This document shows positions 47,129-55,268 of a stretch of 64,000 nt of DNA, in pieces. Under the pieces are notes generated by a model. It worked only from the letters and a program-made list of their open reading frames with translations. It was not told where the DNA came from and did no database searches. Made by a program: the position numbers and the translations under genes. This stretch comes from Sphingosinicella terrae (GTDB lineage Bacteria > Pseudomonadota > Alphaproteobacteria > Sphingomonadales > Sphingomonadaceae), in assembly GCF_003347635.1 (NCBI RefSeq), contig NZ_QDFY01000001.1:434001-498000 (forward strand), in the 5' to 3' direction. Every line of letters starts with the position of its first letter. Within the stretch, counting starts at the first letter, position 1.

Positions 47129-48352
47129 TCAGTCCACGCGCTCGATAAACCCCGCGGCCCACAGCATCCGGGTGATCTCGACCGGATCGTTTCCGGGCAA
47201 GGCGTCGGCCCGGAAAGGCTCGCCAGACAAGGCGATGTCGAGCGCGTCTCCATCCTCGGCCTTGAAATCGAGGTCGCCGCCGGGGCCGATCAGCACGATC
47301 TTGCCGTCGTCGTCGGCGACGTTCCAGGGAACGAAGCGGCGCCGGCGGAAGCGATCCTCCGGCGTGAAGCGGTGGGCGCTCGCCACCAAGCCGGCGACGT
47401 TGGGACGGCGGCCGCGCAGGAAATTGTCGGCGAGCAGGTCGAAGGCGCCGTCCATGCTGGCTTTCTCGGCGATCAGTGCGGTCAGCTTGTCGAAATGCCG
47501 GCGCGCGACATCACGATCGAAGTCGCGGCTGGCAAAGCCCGGCGGCAGCGAGCGGCGAAAGTCCGGCTCGGCCAGCGCCAGCTCCGAGATCGCCTCGAGC
47601 AGCAGATCGGCCCAGGTCTTGGTGATCAGTCCGACAGTGATGTGCAGCGACGGCTCGTCGCCGACATTCTCGGCATCGTGCATCATCCCGCGGGGGATGT
47701 AGACGCAGTCGCCCGGCTCGAGGGTGAAGGTGCGGGTAACCTCGCCTGGCTCGTAGCGGCCGAGCTCGAAATTCTCGCCGCGATAGGGAATCTCGACCGG
47801 CACACCGTACAGGCGCCAGGCTTTCGATCCCGAAATCTGCATCACGAACACGTCGTGATTGTCGAAGTGGGTGGCGAAGCCCTGATTGCCCGACGGGGTC
47901 AGATAGACGTTGGTCTGGACGTGGCAGGAGAAGACCTCCTCAAGCGACCGGCAGAATTCCCCGAGATTGAAAAGCGAGTCGTGGAGGTGGGGCAGGATGA
48001 TGGTCGCCCCCGCCAGATAATTCTCGGCTACCCCGACGGCACTGATCCGTCCGCGCTCGTCGACATAGGTGTCGCGCTCGATCCGCGTCTTGTGGCTGGT
48101 GAGATCGATCATGCCTTCGCGAAGATCCGCGCTGGCGATGAAATGGTCGAGCGTCTCGAGCGTCAGAAGGTCGGCATAGCGGGTCGGCTCGCCGCGGGCG
48201 GTGAGCAGCGCGTCGCGCTCGTAATAATGCTCGAAGAAGGTTTCGTGCGTTTCCGGCGCGATGAGGAAGCCGAGCGCATCCTCCTCCCAGCGCGGCGCCG
48301 GCGCGGCCGCGTCCATCTCCGACAGTTTCGACCGACCCGATTGTGCGCTCAT
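47129..48352 (-). CDS. cupin/JmjC ribosomal-oxygenase-type protein
   Basis: A 407-residue Fe(II)/2-oxoglutarate-dependent hydroxylase of the RoxA/YcfD group that modifies ribosomal protein or similar arginines. The metal site has HFDNHDVFVMQISGSKAW (His, Asp) with GFATHFDNH, and the distal His in RGMMHDAENV. The C-terminal helical dimerisation and winged-helix-like parts are present (AHRFTPEDRFRRR). ATG 48352 is preferred over 48356, which is in another frame; GGGGAGG precedes both. Confidence 0.85.
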   Translation of the reverse strand: MSAQSGRSKLSEMDAAAPAPRWEEDALGFLIAPETHETFFEHYYERDALLTARGEPTRYADLLTLETLDHFIASADLREGMIDLTSHKTRIERDTYVDERGRISAVGVAENYLAGATIILPHLHDSLFNLGEFCRSLEEVFSCHVQTNVYLTPSGNQGFATHFDNHDVFVMQISGSKAWRLYGVPVEIPYRGENFELGRYEPGEVTRTFTLEPGDCVYIPRGMMHDAENVGDEPSLHITVGLITKTWADLLLEAISELALAEPDFRRSLPPGFASRDFDRDVARRHFDKLTALIAEKASMDGAFDLLADNFLRGRRPNVAGLVASAHRFTPEDRFRRRRFVPWNVADDDGKIVLIGPGGDLDFKAEDGDALDIALSGEPFRADALPGNDPVEITRMLWAAGFIERVD

Positions 48353-48440
48353 CCATGCCTCCCCGCTACGGAAGGCATCTCTATCGGGCCGCCAGGGCCG
48401 CCGGAAGCGGAATATCCTTTATGCCCAGCGGAAAGAGGAC

Positions 48441-48470
48441 GGAAGGGCCGGCTGCAGCGCCGGCCCTTCC
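48441..48470 (-). terminator. perfect hairpin, likely terminator
   Basis: GGAAGGGCCGGC, loop TGCAGC, GCCGGCCCTTCC: a perfect 12-base stem. It is positioned directly after the minus-strand gene that ends at 48478; a T-rich run (CCTCTTTCC on the minus strand) follows, weakly. Confidence 0.6.
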
Positions 48471-48477
48471 GATCGGA

Positions 48478-49050
48478 TCAGTTGCCGTCCGACCCGGCGC
48501 CTTCGCCGGCGGCCTCGGTCGATGCCGACGAGGCTGGGATCTGCGCCCGAAGCTCGGCGAGGGTGGCGCCGATCCGCAGCCCGGCCTGGCCGGGTGCGAC
48601 CGACGAGCGCGGCAGCCGGACCGGCTGCTCGCCGACCGAGACGGTAATGGTCTCGGCGTCCATGGCCTGGATCGGGCCGATCGGCGTCCCCTCGCGGTCG
48701 TGGACGACGGCGCCGACGGCGATCGAGGCCTGTGCCTGCGCGATCGCCTGGTCGAGCTGGGCGTTGAGCTGATCGCGGGTGAGGCCGAACAGCACCGCCT
48801 CCGCGGTCGGGGTGAAGGAGGAGACCGGCAGCCGCGCGGCGTGACGATCGGTCTGGACGACGACGAACTCGCCGTCGACGGAGGCGACCCGGCCGACCTC
48901 GCCGCCCTGGGGATCCTTCACGGTCGCGCCGACCTGGATGGTCGGAGCGGCGGCCGCAGGCGCGGCGGTCTGCGCGGCGACGGTGGCGGCGGGCAGAAGC
49001 AGAGCCGCGGCCAGCGCGGATGCGGCGAGTGAGTTGCGAAAGTTCATCAT
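48478..49050 (-). CDS. secreted protein with two tandem beta-domain repeats
   Basis: A 190-residue exported protein (signal peptide ending TVAA-Q). It holds two copies of a PRC-barrel-like beta domain: copy 1 starts VGATVKDPQGGEVGRV (about residue 41) and ends LFGLTRDQLNAQL, copy 2 starts VGAVVHDREGTPIGPI (about residue 112) and ends IGATLAELRAQI. Function unknown. The second ATG (49047) is spaced slightly better from GAGGAG than the first. Confidence 0.75.
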   Translation of the reverse strand: MMNFRNSLAASALAAALLLPAATVAAQTAAPAAAAPTIQVGATVKDPQGGEVGRVASVDGEFVVVQTDRHAARLPVSSFTPTAEAVLFGLTRDQLNAQLDQAIAQAQASIAVGAVVHDREGTPIGPIQAMDAETITVSVGEQPVRLPRSSVAPGQAGLRIGATLAELRAQIPASSASTEAAGEGAGSDGN

Positions 49051-49141
49051 GGCTCCTCTGGTGGTGGTGAAGTGGGGGCGGCTCCGGCCGCCTCTCGGGG
49101 GGAAGCTTACCGGCGCGAGCCGTCAGTGCAACCCGTGCCGA

Positions 49142-50404
49142 TCAGAACAAAGTGGTGACGGCACCGGTCACCCGATAATCGCGATCGACCGTCAGCAAGG
49201 CGCGCCATCGATCGAAGGTGGCGCAGGGATGCGAGATGCCGAAGCCGACCAGATCCCCGACCGTCAGCGCGCTATCGGGCATCGAAAGAGCGGCATGCTG
49301 GTCCCATAAACGGGTAACGCACAAGCCGTCGGCTGGTTCCAGTTTTCCCGTGTTCCCAATGGGATAGACATGGAGCGGGATGGGCGGCTCGAGATCGTAG
49401 GAGAAGTCCCGCTTGCCGGCGCCGACGATGGCGAGGCCAGGCTCGGGAACCGACAGGACCGGCGCCCAGACCTCGAGGGCATGGGCGAGGCGGGGCAAAT
49501 CGGCGCCTGGCGGGGCGGATTCGGGCAGGCCACCGGCGAAGATGCGGTGGTAGCAGCCGCTGTCGTGGGTGACGTAGCAGCCGGGCCGGATGATCCGGAC
49601 GACCTCGCGTCCCTCGATTCGCGCCGGCAGCTTCGCCGCGCACAGGTCGAGAAAGGCCGAACCGCCGGCGGAGAGGAGGAGCGGCCCCTCGGCGAGCAGG
49701 CCCTCGCGGATCATGTCGTGCGCGGCGATGATCGCGACGTCGATCATGTCGGCCGCGCCCAGCCGCCCGTCCGCACCGGCCGGGTGGATCCCCTCGAACG
49801 TCTCGGCGCCGCGCAGCGCCAGCCAGGGCGCGGCGCCGGCGATGTGGCGCGCCACCTCGACCGCTTCGCCGACGCTGCGCACGCCCGCGCGACCGCCCGC
49901 CATGCCGGTCTCGACGAGCAGCTGCACCGGCCGAGCGAGGCCGGCCTTGCGGGCCGCCTTTTCCCACAGATCGACCGTGGCCGGGGAATCGACGAGGGCG
50001 TAGAAGTCGAAGGCGGAATCGGCGGCGAGTTCGCCGACGACGAATTCGAGGTCGGCACGGCCGGCGAGACTGTTGGCGAGGAAGACCCGGCCGATGCCCA
50101 GCCGGCGGTAGATCCGCACATGATGCGCCGTCGCCGCGGTCATGCCCCACGCCCCCGCTTCGAGCTGCATCCGGAACAGCTCGGGGCTCATGCTGGTCTT
50201 GCCGTGCGGGCAGAGCAGGGCGCCGTGACGATCGGCGAAGGCCTGCATCTCGCGGACATTGCGGGCGAGCGCCTCCTCCCGGACGATCGCCGCCGGCATC
50301 ATCAGGTCGCCGTCCAGCAGGCTGAGGCCGAGCCCGACGAGCTCCGCCGGCGACAGGCCCTCCGCTCGCGGCGGCAGCCCCTTGATGCGCCAGTCGAGGA
50401 TCAC
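49142..50404 (-). CDS. PLP-dependent amino-acid deaminase, D-serine dehydratase-like
   Basis: A 420-residue alanine-racemase-fold protein of the DSD1 group. The PLP lysine is in CPHGKTSMSPELF, ETGMAGGRAGVRS lies on the barrel, and the C-terminal beta domain has HDSGCYH with metal-binding Cys/His, PIGNTG and GFGISHPC. These enzymes deaminate D-serine or D-threonine-like amino acids. It starts at GTG 50404, which overlaps the stop of the nucleotidyltransferase gene; a start further up would be within that gene. Confidence 0.85.
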   Translation of the reverse strand: MILDWRIKGLPPRAEGLSPAELVGLGLSLLDGDLMMPAAIVREEALARNVREMQAFADRHGALLCPHGKTSMSPELFRMQLEAGAWGMTAATAHHVRIYRRLGIGRVFLANSLAGRADLEFVVGELAADSAFDFYALVDSPATVDLWEKAARKAGLARPVQLLVETGMAGGRAGVRSVGEAVEVARHIAGAAPWLALRGAETFEGIHPAGADGRLGAADMIDVAIIAAHDMIREGLLAEGPLLLSAGGSAFLDLCAAKLPARIEGREVVRIIRPGCYVTHDSGCYHRIFAGGLPESAPPGADLPRLAHALEVWAPVLSVPEPGLAIVGAGKRDFSYDLEPPIPLHVYPIGNTGKLEPADGLCVTRLWDQHAALSMPDSALTVGDLVGFGISHPCATFDRWRALLTVDRDYRVTGAVTTLF

Positions 50405-51198
50405 GCACCATCTCCTGGTGACGTTTCCGCGAGCGCGACCCACTTCCGAAAGAGGGATTCGGCCTCCCGGCGCGCCTCGCGCGCCGGCGGCGCCAGCTTC
50501 TTCTCGAAGGAAGCGCGGGCGGTATCGAACTCGCGATCGACGAACTCCGACACCGGCCGCGGCAGCGGCGCGGATCCGAGCTCCCGCGTTTCGGCCTTGC
50601 GGCGGATCATCTCCGCGACGATGCCGGACACGTCTGCCGGGACGTCGCTCTCCTCGATGAGGGTGGGAAAGTGCATTGGCGGGAGCGTTTCCTGCGGATG
50701 CAGGCGCAGCCAGCGTAGGGCGGCGGCGGGGCGAAGGGCGTAGAAGATCTTCTTCGCCGCAACTGCCCTGCCGTCTCCGAAGTAGGTCCGGCGTTGTCGC
50801 TCGCCCAGGTGAAGATAGTGGCGGCCGATCCTGTCTCTCGGCGCATGTTTCGCCGCGAGGGCAAGCAGCTCATCCCTAAACCCGGTGAAACCGCGATACA
50901 CGAGGGGCGAGCGCAGCCACTCGATGACGACCGCATTGCCGTTGAGCAGGAGCCGCAGCGCTTTTCCCAGATCCCAGCCGTTCACGTCGAGATCGTCGAC
51001 CAGCGGCGTCTCGATGACGTCGCGTTCGGGCCAGGGTGTCAGATAGGCCTCGGTCCGCCGCACGAAGATGAAGCGGCAATCATAGTCGCTGTCGGGCGAG
51101 GGGAAGCCCCACGCCCGGCTGCCGCTCTCGATGGCCCAGAGCAGGGTGACGCGATGGTCCCGCTCCACTTCCGCGAGCAGCGCCGAGATCGCCGCCAC
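50401..51198 (-). CDS. predicted nucleotidyltransferase
   Basis: A 265-residue protein of the COG3541 type. The active site GSRAWGFPSPDSDYDCRF holds the G-S and D-x-D motif of Pol-beta-like nucleotidyltransferases. DVNGWDLGKALRLLLNGN and WLRSPLVY are conserved in the family. The substrate is unknown. GTG 51198 is chosen behind GAGCGGG. Translationally coupled to the deaminase gene. Confidence 0.8.
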   Translation of the reverse strand: MAAISALLAEVERDHRVTLLWAIESGSRAWGFPSPDSDYDCRFIFVRRTEAYLTPWPERDVIETPLVDDLDVNGWDLGKALRLLLNGNAVVIEWLRSPLVYRGFTGFRDELLALAAKHAPRDRIGRHYLHLGERQRRTYFGDGRAVAAKKIFYALRPAAALRWLRLHPQETLPPMHFPTLIEESDVPADVSGIVAEMIRRKAETRELGSAPLPRPVSEFVDREFDTARASFEKKLAPPAREARREAESLFRKWVALAETSPGDGA

Positions 51199-51245
51199 CC
51201 GCTCTGCCGCAAGCGGCAGGCGGCCGGGTTCAAGGGCCTGGGCGC

Positions 51246-52316
51246 TCAGACATTCTCCTTCGCCGGGATCACGCCGCGGCGGATCTGGTCGAGCTCGATC
51301 GACTCGAACAGGGCCTTGAAATTGCCCTCGCCGAAGCCCTCATTGCCCTTGCGCTGGATGATCTCGAAGAAGATCGGACCGATCATGTTCTCGGTGAAGA
51401 TCTGGAGCAGCAAGCCCTCCCCGGTTTCCGGGGAGCCGTCGATCAGGATGCGGCGGTCGCGCATCGCCTGGATATCGTGGCCGTGGCCGGGCAGACGCTC
51501 GTCGATCATGTCGTAATAGGTTTCCGGCGAGTCCTGGAAGCGCAGGCCGTTGGCGCGCAGCGCGTCGACGGTGGCGAAGATGTCGTCGGTGGCCAGCGCG
51601 AGATGCTGAATGCCTTCGCCCTTATATTCGCGGAGAAACTCCTCGATCTGGCTATGCTCGTCCTGGCTCTCGTTCAGCGGGATGCGAATCTTGTCGTCGG
51701 GCGCGGTCATCGCCCGGGACAGCAAGGCGGTCTGCTGACCCTCGATGTCGAAATAGCGGATCTCGCGGAAGTTGAAGATGCGCTCGTAGAACTGCGCCCA
51801 ATGGTTCATCCGGCCGCGATTGACGTTGTGGGTGAGGTGGTCGAGCGTGTGCAGCCCGACCGATCGGCCGTCCCGCGCCGCGCCGGGCACCGGCTCGAAA
51901 TCGACATCGTAGATCTGCTCGGCGCCGTAACGGTCGACGAGATAGAGATAGGAGCCGCCAATCCCCTCGATCGCGGGAATTTCGAGCTCGCCGGGACCAC
52001 GCGGCGTCTCGACCGGCTTGGCGCCGCGCTCGACCGCCATCGCGAAGGCCTTCTTCGCGTCCTTCACCCGGAAGGCCATGCCGTTGGCCGAGGGGCCGTG
52101 CGCCTGGCGGAAATCGGCGGCCTGTCCGGACGGCTCCATGTTGAGGATGAAGTTGATGTCGCCCTGGGCATAGTGGCGGACATTCTTGGAGCGATGGTTG
52201 CCGAGATGACTGAAGCCCATCGCCACGAACAAGCCGGCCAGGGCTGCGGGATCGGGGCCGGTGAATTCGACGAACTCGAAGCCATCGAGGCCGAGTGGAT
52301 TTTCCTGGGCGGTCAT
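51246..52316 (-). CDS. hppD: 4-hydroxyphenylpyruvate dioxygenase
   Basis: A 356-residue Fe(II) dioxygenase of tyrosine degradation, turning 4-hydroxyphenylpyruvate into homogentisate. Two vicinal-oxygen-chelate halves; metal ligands are His in LDHLTHNV, His in GIQHLALATDDI and Glu in LLQIFTENMIGPIFFEIIQR. Normal length. Divergent from trxB with a 143-base gap. Confidence 0.97.
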   Translation of the reverse strand: MTAQENPLGLDGFEFVEFTGPDPAALAGLFVAMGFSHLGNHRSKNVRHYAQGDINFILNMEPSGQAADFRQAHGPSANGMAFRVKDAKKAFAMAVERGAKPVETPRGPGELEIPAIEGIGGSYLYLVDRYGAEQIYDVDFEPVPGAARDGRSVGLHTLDHLTHNVNRGRMNHWAQFYERIFNFREIRYFDIEGQQTALLSRAMTAPDDKIRIPLNESQDEHSQIEEFLREYKGEGIQHLALATDDIFATVDALRANGLRFQDSPETYYDMIDERLPGHGHDIQAMRDRRILIDGSPETGEGLLLQIFTENMIGPIFFEIIQRKGNEGFGEGNFKALFESIELDQIRRGVIPAKENV

Positions 52317-52459
52317 GTCACTGCCTTCGTGCTGGATTTCGCTGGATGCGGCGGCTCTTACCAGCGCCCGGACGGCCCCGCAAATGACGGTTGCACGGGG
52401 CGGGGCAGGACCCTACCTCCGGTCGATACCCTGTCATTCCGCCTCAGAAAGCATCCCCG

Positions 52460-53440
52460 ATGGCCGCCACCCATTCCACCCGCATGCTGATCCTCGGCTC
52501 CGGCCCCGCCGGCCTCACCGCCGCCATCTATGCGGCGCGCGCCGGCCTGGCGCCGATCGTCGTCCAGGGCATCCAGCCGGGCGGGCAGCTCACCATCACC
52601 ACCGATGTCGAGAATTATCCCGGCTTCGCCGACGTCATCCAGGGCCCCTGGCTGATGGAGCAGATGCAGAAGCAGGCCGAGCATGTCGGCGCGCGCATGG
52701 AATGGGACCATATCGTCGAGGTCGACCTGTCCCAGCGCCCCTTCCGCATGGTCGGCGACAGCGGCGCCGTCTATCTCGGCGACACGCTCGTCATCGCCAC
52801 CGGCGCCCAGGCGAAATGGCTGAACATCCCCTCCGAGGAGCGGATGAAGGGCAAGGGCGTGTCGGCGTGCGCGACCTGCGACGGCTTCTTCTATCGGGGC
52901 AAGAAGGTGATCGTCATCGGCGGCGGCAACACCGCGGTCGAGGAAGCGCTCTACATGACCAATCACAGCCATGACGTCACCCTGATCCACCGCCGCGACT
53001 CGCTGCGCGCCGAGAAGATCCTCCAGGATCGGCTGTTCGCCCATGCCAACATCAAGGTGATGTGGAACCGTGAGGTCGCCGATTTCGTCGCCGGCGGCGA
53101 GCCCGAGGGCCTGGTCGCGGTCGACCTCAGGGACACGCGGACGGGCGCGATCGAGCGGCTGGACACCGAGGGCGCCTTCATCGCCATCGGCCACTCGCCG
53201 GCGACCGAGTTGCTCAAGGGCCAGCTCGAGCTCGACGCCGACGGCTATGTGCCGGTCACGCCCGGCACCAGTCGGACCGCGATACCCGGCGTCTTTGCCT
53301 GCGGCGACGTCATGGACAAGATCTACCGCCAGGCGGTCACAGCGGCCGGCACCGGCTGCATGGCCGCGCTGGACGCCGAGAAGTTCCTCGCCGAGATGGA
53401 TTTCGAGACCAAGGAGGCGAGGGCGCTCGAGGAGGCGTGA
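52460..53440 (+). CDS. trxB: thioredoxin-disulfide reductase
   Basis: A 326-residue NADPH-dependent flavoenzyme that reduces thioredoxin. FAD-binding ILGSGPAGLTAAIYAAR, NADPH-binding VIGGGNTAVEEAL, redox centre Cys137-Ala-Thr-Cys140 in SACATCDG, and the C-terminal FAD motif GVFACGDVMDKIYRQ. ATG 52460 fits the family; the in-frame extension lies in the divergent promoter region. Confidence 0.97.
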   Translation: MAATHSTRMLILGSGPAGLTAAIYAARAGLAPIVVQGIQPGGQLTITTDVENYPGFADVIQGPWLMEQMQKQAEHVGARMEWDHIVEVDLSQRPFRMVGDSGAVYLGDTLVIATGAQAKWLNIPSEERMKGKGVSACATCDGFFYRGKKVIVIGGGNTAVEEALYMTNHSHDVTLIHRRDSLRAEKILQDRLFAHANIKVMWNREVADFVAGGEPEGLVAVDLRDTRTGAIERLDTEGAFIAIGHSPATELLKGQLELDADGYVPVTPGTSRTAIPGVFACGDVMDKIYRQAVTAAGTGCMAALDAEKFLAEMDFETKEARALEEA

Positions 53441-53459
53441 GGCGGCCGGCGGCGGGCCG

Positions 53460-53500
53460 GAGGGGTGCGCCCCTCGACTACGCTCGGGACGAACGGGCGT
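53460..53500. repeat. dispersed repeat-like hairpin between trxB and hydrolase 1
   Basis: GAGGGG-TGCG-CCCCTC (53460-53475) runs into CGACTACGCTCGGGACGAACGG, which resembles a short dispersed sequence seen in many alphaproteobacterial genomes. It overlaps the last codons of the minus-strand hydrolase gene (stop at 53478-53480). Confidence 0.45.
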
Positions 53501-54302
53501 GGGGAGTGGCAAGATCTTCGAGACGGCGCATCGCTTCGAGAACCGCGTCCCTCAGCTTTTCCCCGTCGCCTGACCTCGCGAAGGTGTGAGAGTCCGTCTC
53601 AAGCCTTTGCACCCCTACCGCCAGATCCTTGAAAACCGGCGCCTTCAGTTCCGCCTCGGCCGCGATGGCGGTGGCGTCTCCAGTCGCCAGGATCAGTTCC
53701 ACCGGGAGCCGGTGCCGCGCCATCGCCACCGCCACTTCCTGAGCCAGCGTCGACGGCGCGGTCTGCCCGGACTTCAGAACGCCTCTGAAGAGCTTTCGAT
53801 AATCGACTGCGCCGGTGAGCAGCCGCTTCCAGCCGTCCAGGCTGAGAAGCCGCTCCCGATAATGGCGGCGGATGGCCGCCGGCGGGGGCTCGCCGGAAGC
53901 GGCTTCGACCAGCCAGGGATTGACGAGGATCAGGCCGTCCAGCCCGGCGGCGTCGCCGAACAGTGCCGAAGCGGTGGCGCCGTCGCACAGGCCGAAGCCG
54001 ATCAGGCGGCGCAGCTGCGGCTGCTCGTCGCGAAAGGCGGCGGCGGCGGCGGCGATGTCGGGTCCGCTGGCCCGGAAGCCCGGATCCTCGCCTTCACTGT
54101 CGCCGACGCCGCGACGGTCGAAGCGAATGCAGGGAATTCCAGCTTTCGATAACGACTTGGAGAGGCTTTCGCTCATCCGATGAGAACCAACCCGGGTCTG
54201 GCTCCCGCCGGTGACGAGGAGCAGGCCGGTCTCCCCCGCGGCCGCGTCGAGGGTGGCGGCAAGCGTCGCGGCGTCGCAGGCGAAGGTCAGCAGGCGGCGC
54301 AT
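53478..54302 (-). CDS. exosortase A system-associated hydrolase 1
   Basis: A 274-residue alpha/beta hydrolase. VTGGSQTRVGSHRMSESL and RFDRRGVGDSEG are signatures of the XrtA-associated hydrolase 1 family. The nucleophile elbow is GFGLCDGATA, so Cys106 takes the place of Ser, and the catalytic His is in DSHTFA. ATG 54302 fits the family and overlaps hydrolase 2 by 16 bases. The last residues are encoded inside the repeat at 53460-53500. Probably processes a small molecule of the exopolysaccharide pathway. Confidence 0.85.
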   Translation of the reverse strand: MRRLLTFACDAATLAATLDAAAGETGLLLVTGGSQTRVGSHRMSESLSKSLSKAGIPCIRFDRRGVGDSEGEDPGFRASGPDIAAAAAAFRDEQPQLRRLIGFGLCDGATASALFGDAAGLDGLILVNPWLVEAASGEPPPAAIRRHYRERLLSLDGWKRLLTGAVDYRKLFRGVLKSGQTAPSTLAQEVAVAMARHRLPVELILATGDATAIAAEAELKAPVFKDLAVGVQRLETDSHTFARSGDGEKLRDAVLEAMRRLEDLATPHARSSRA

Positions 54303-54961
54303 GCCGATCCCCAGTGGGCGAGGTCGGCGGCGATCGCCTCCGCGAGCTCTTCCGAGGCGCCGGGCTCGGAGCGCCGCCATAGGGCCGGCCCGGGCAGCTT
54401 GACGTCGGCGGCTCCGGCATCGCTGGCGAGGCGCGCGACGCGCATCGGCGCCGCTTCCGCGGGCGTGGCGGCACCGATAGAGGCCTTGAGCGCCTCCGAC
54501 GGAGCATAGCCCGCCCATTCGACCCCGGCGATGCCGGCGCGAACCATATCCCGCACGAGCGAGGCGCCGGCGACCGGCGCCATTCGCCAGCGGCCGTTCG
54601 CCTCGGCCGCATCGTCGAGGAGGGCGCCGCCCCGCAAGGCGGCGATCAGAGGCCGCCGGCCAGCGGCCGCCGCAGCATGTTCGGCCGCCGCCATGACGTC
54701 ATTCCGCCAGTCGCCCCAGCCGACCGCCTCGAGTGGTCGCTCGCTCTCGCCGGTGCCGGCGAGATCGGGAAGCCAGCAGGCATGGCCCCGCGCCGCCAGC
54801 CTGCGCATGACGGCGCCGATCAAGGCGCGGGTGCGGTTCATTTCCTCGAACAAGGGCGGGACGAACAGGATCGGCGTCGCCTCGCGGTCGCCGATCCGCA
54901 TCATCCATTCATCCCGGCCGTCGCTGCGAAAGCTCTCGTAAGCGAGGGCCGCTGCGCTCAC
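54287..54961 (-). CDS. exosortase A system-associated hydrolase 2
   Basis: A 224-residue alpha/beta hydrolase-fold protein with FVPPLFEEMNRTRAL and PDLAGTGESE, characteristic of the XrtA-associated hydrolase 2 family. At the nucleophile elbow it has AALRGGALL, with Arg110 in place of Ser, so classical hydrolase activity is unlikely. It overlaps the ACP stop by ATGA and hydrolase 1 by 16 bases; the four minus genes are one operon. Confidence 0.8.
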   Translation of the reverse strand: MSAAALAYESFRSDGRDEWMMRIGDREATPILFVPPLFEEMNRTRALIGAVMRRLAARGHACWLPDLAGTGESERPLEAVGWGDWRNDVMAAAEHAAAAAGRRPLIAALRGGALLDDAAEANGRWRMAPVAGASLVRDMVRAGIAGVEWAGYAPSEALKASIGAATPAEAAPMRVARLASDAGAADVKLPGPALWRRSEPGASEELAEAIAADLAHWGSACAAC

Positions 54962-55236
54962 TGCAGCGCCTTGGCCCGGGCGAAGGTGAGGAGCGCGCCG
55001 AAAGTCTCGAGCATGTCGGCGTCGACCTCGTGATCCTCGATAAGGATGCCGAGGCGCTCCTCGAGCTCGGTCAACAGGCCGGCCACCGCCATCGAGTCGA
55101 ATTCGGGCAGCGCGCCGAACAGAGGGGTGCTCTCGTCGAAGCCGCGAACCCGTTCCTCCGACAGGCCCAGCACGTCCACCAGGACGGCGCGCAGCGTCGC
55201 GTCAATTTCCTGTTCGTCGTCAAAGGCGGCGACCAT
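54958..55236 (-). CDS. acyl carrier protein
   Basis: A 92-residue four-helix ACP. The phosphopantetheine serine is Ser48 in PEFDSMAVAGLLTELEERLG. A dedicated ACP next to an acyl-CoA ligase and FemAB-type enzyme is usual in XrtA loci, so it probably carries an acyl group for the polysaccharide or its anchor. Confidence 0.93.
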   Translation of the reverse strand: MVAAFDDEQEIDATLRAVLVDVLGLSEERVRGFDESTPLFGALPEFDSMAVAGLLTELEERLGILIEDHEVDADMLETFGALLTFARAKALQ

Positions 55237-55268
55237 GCTCGGCCCTCTTCATCATTGCGCCGCGCGAC

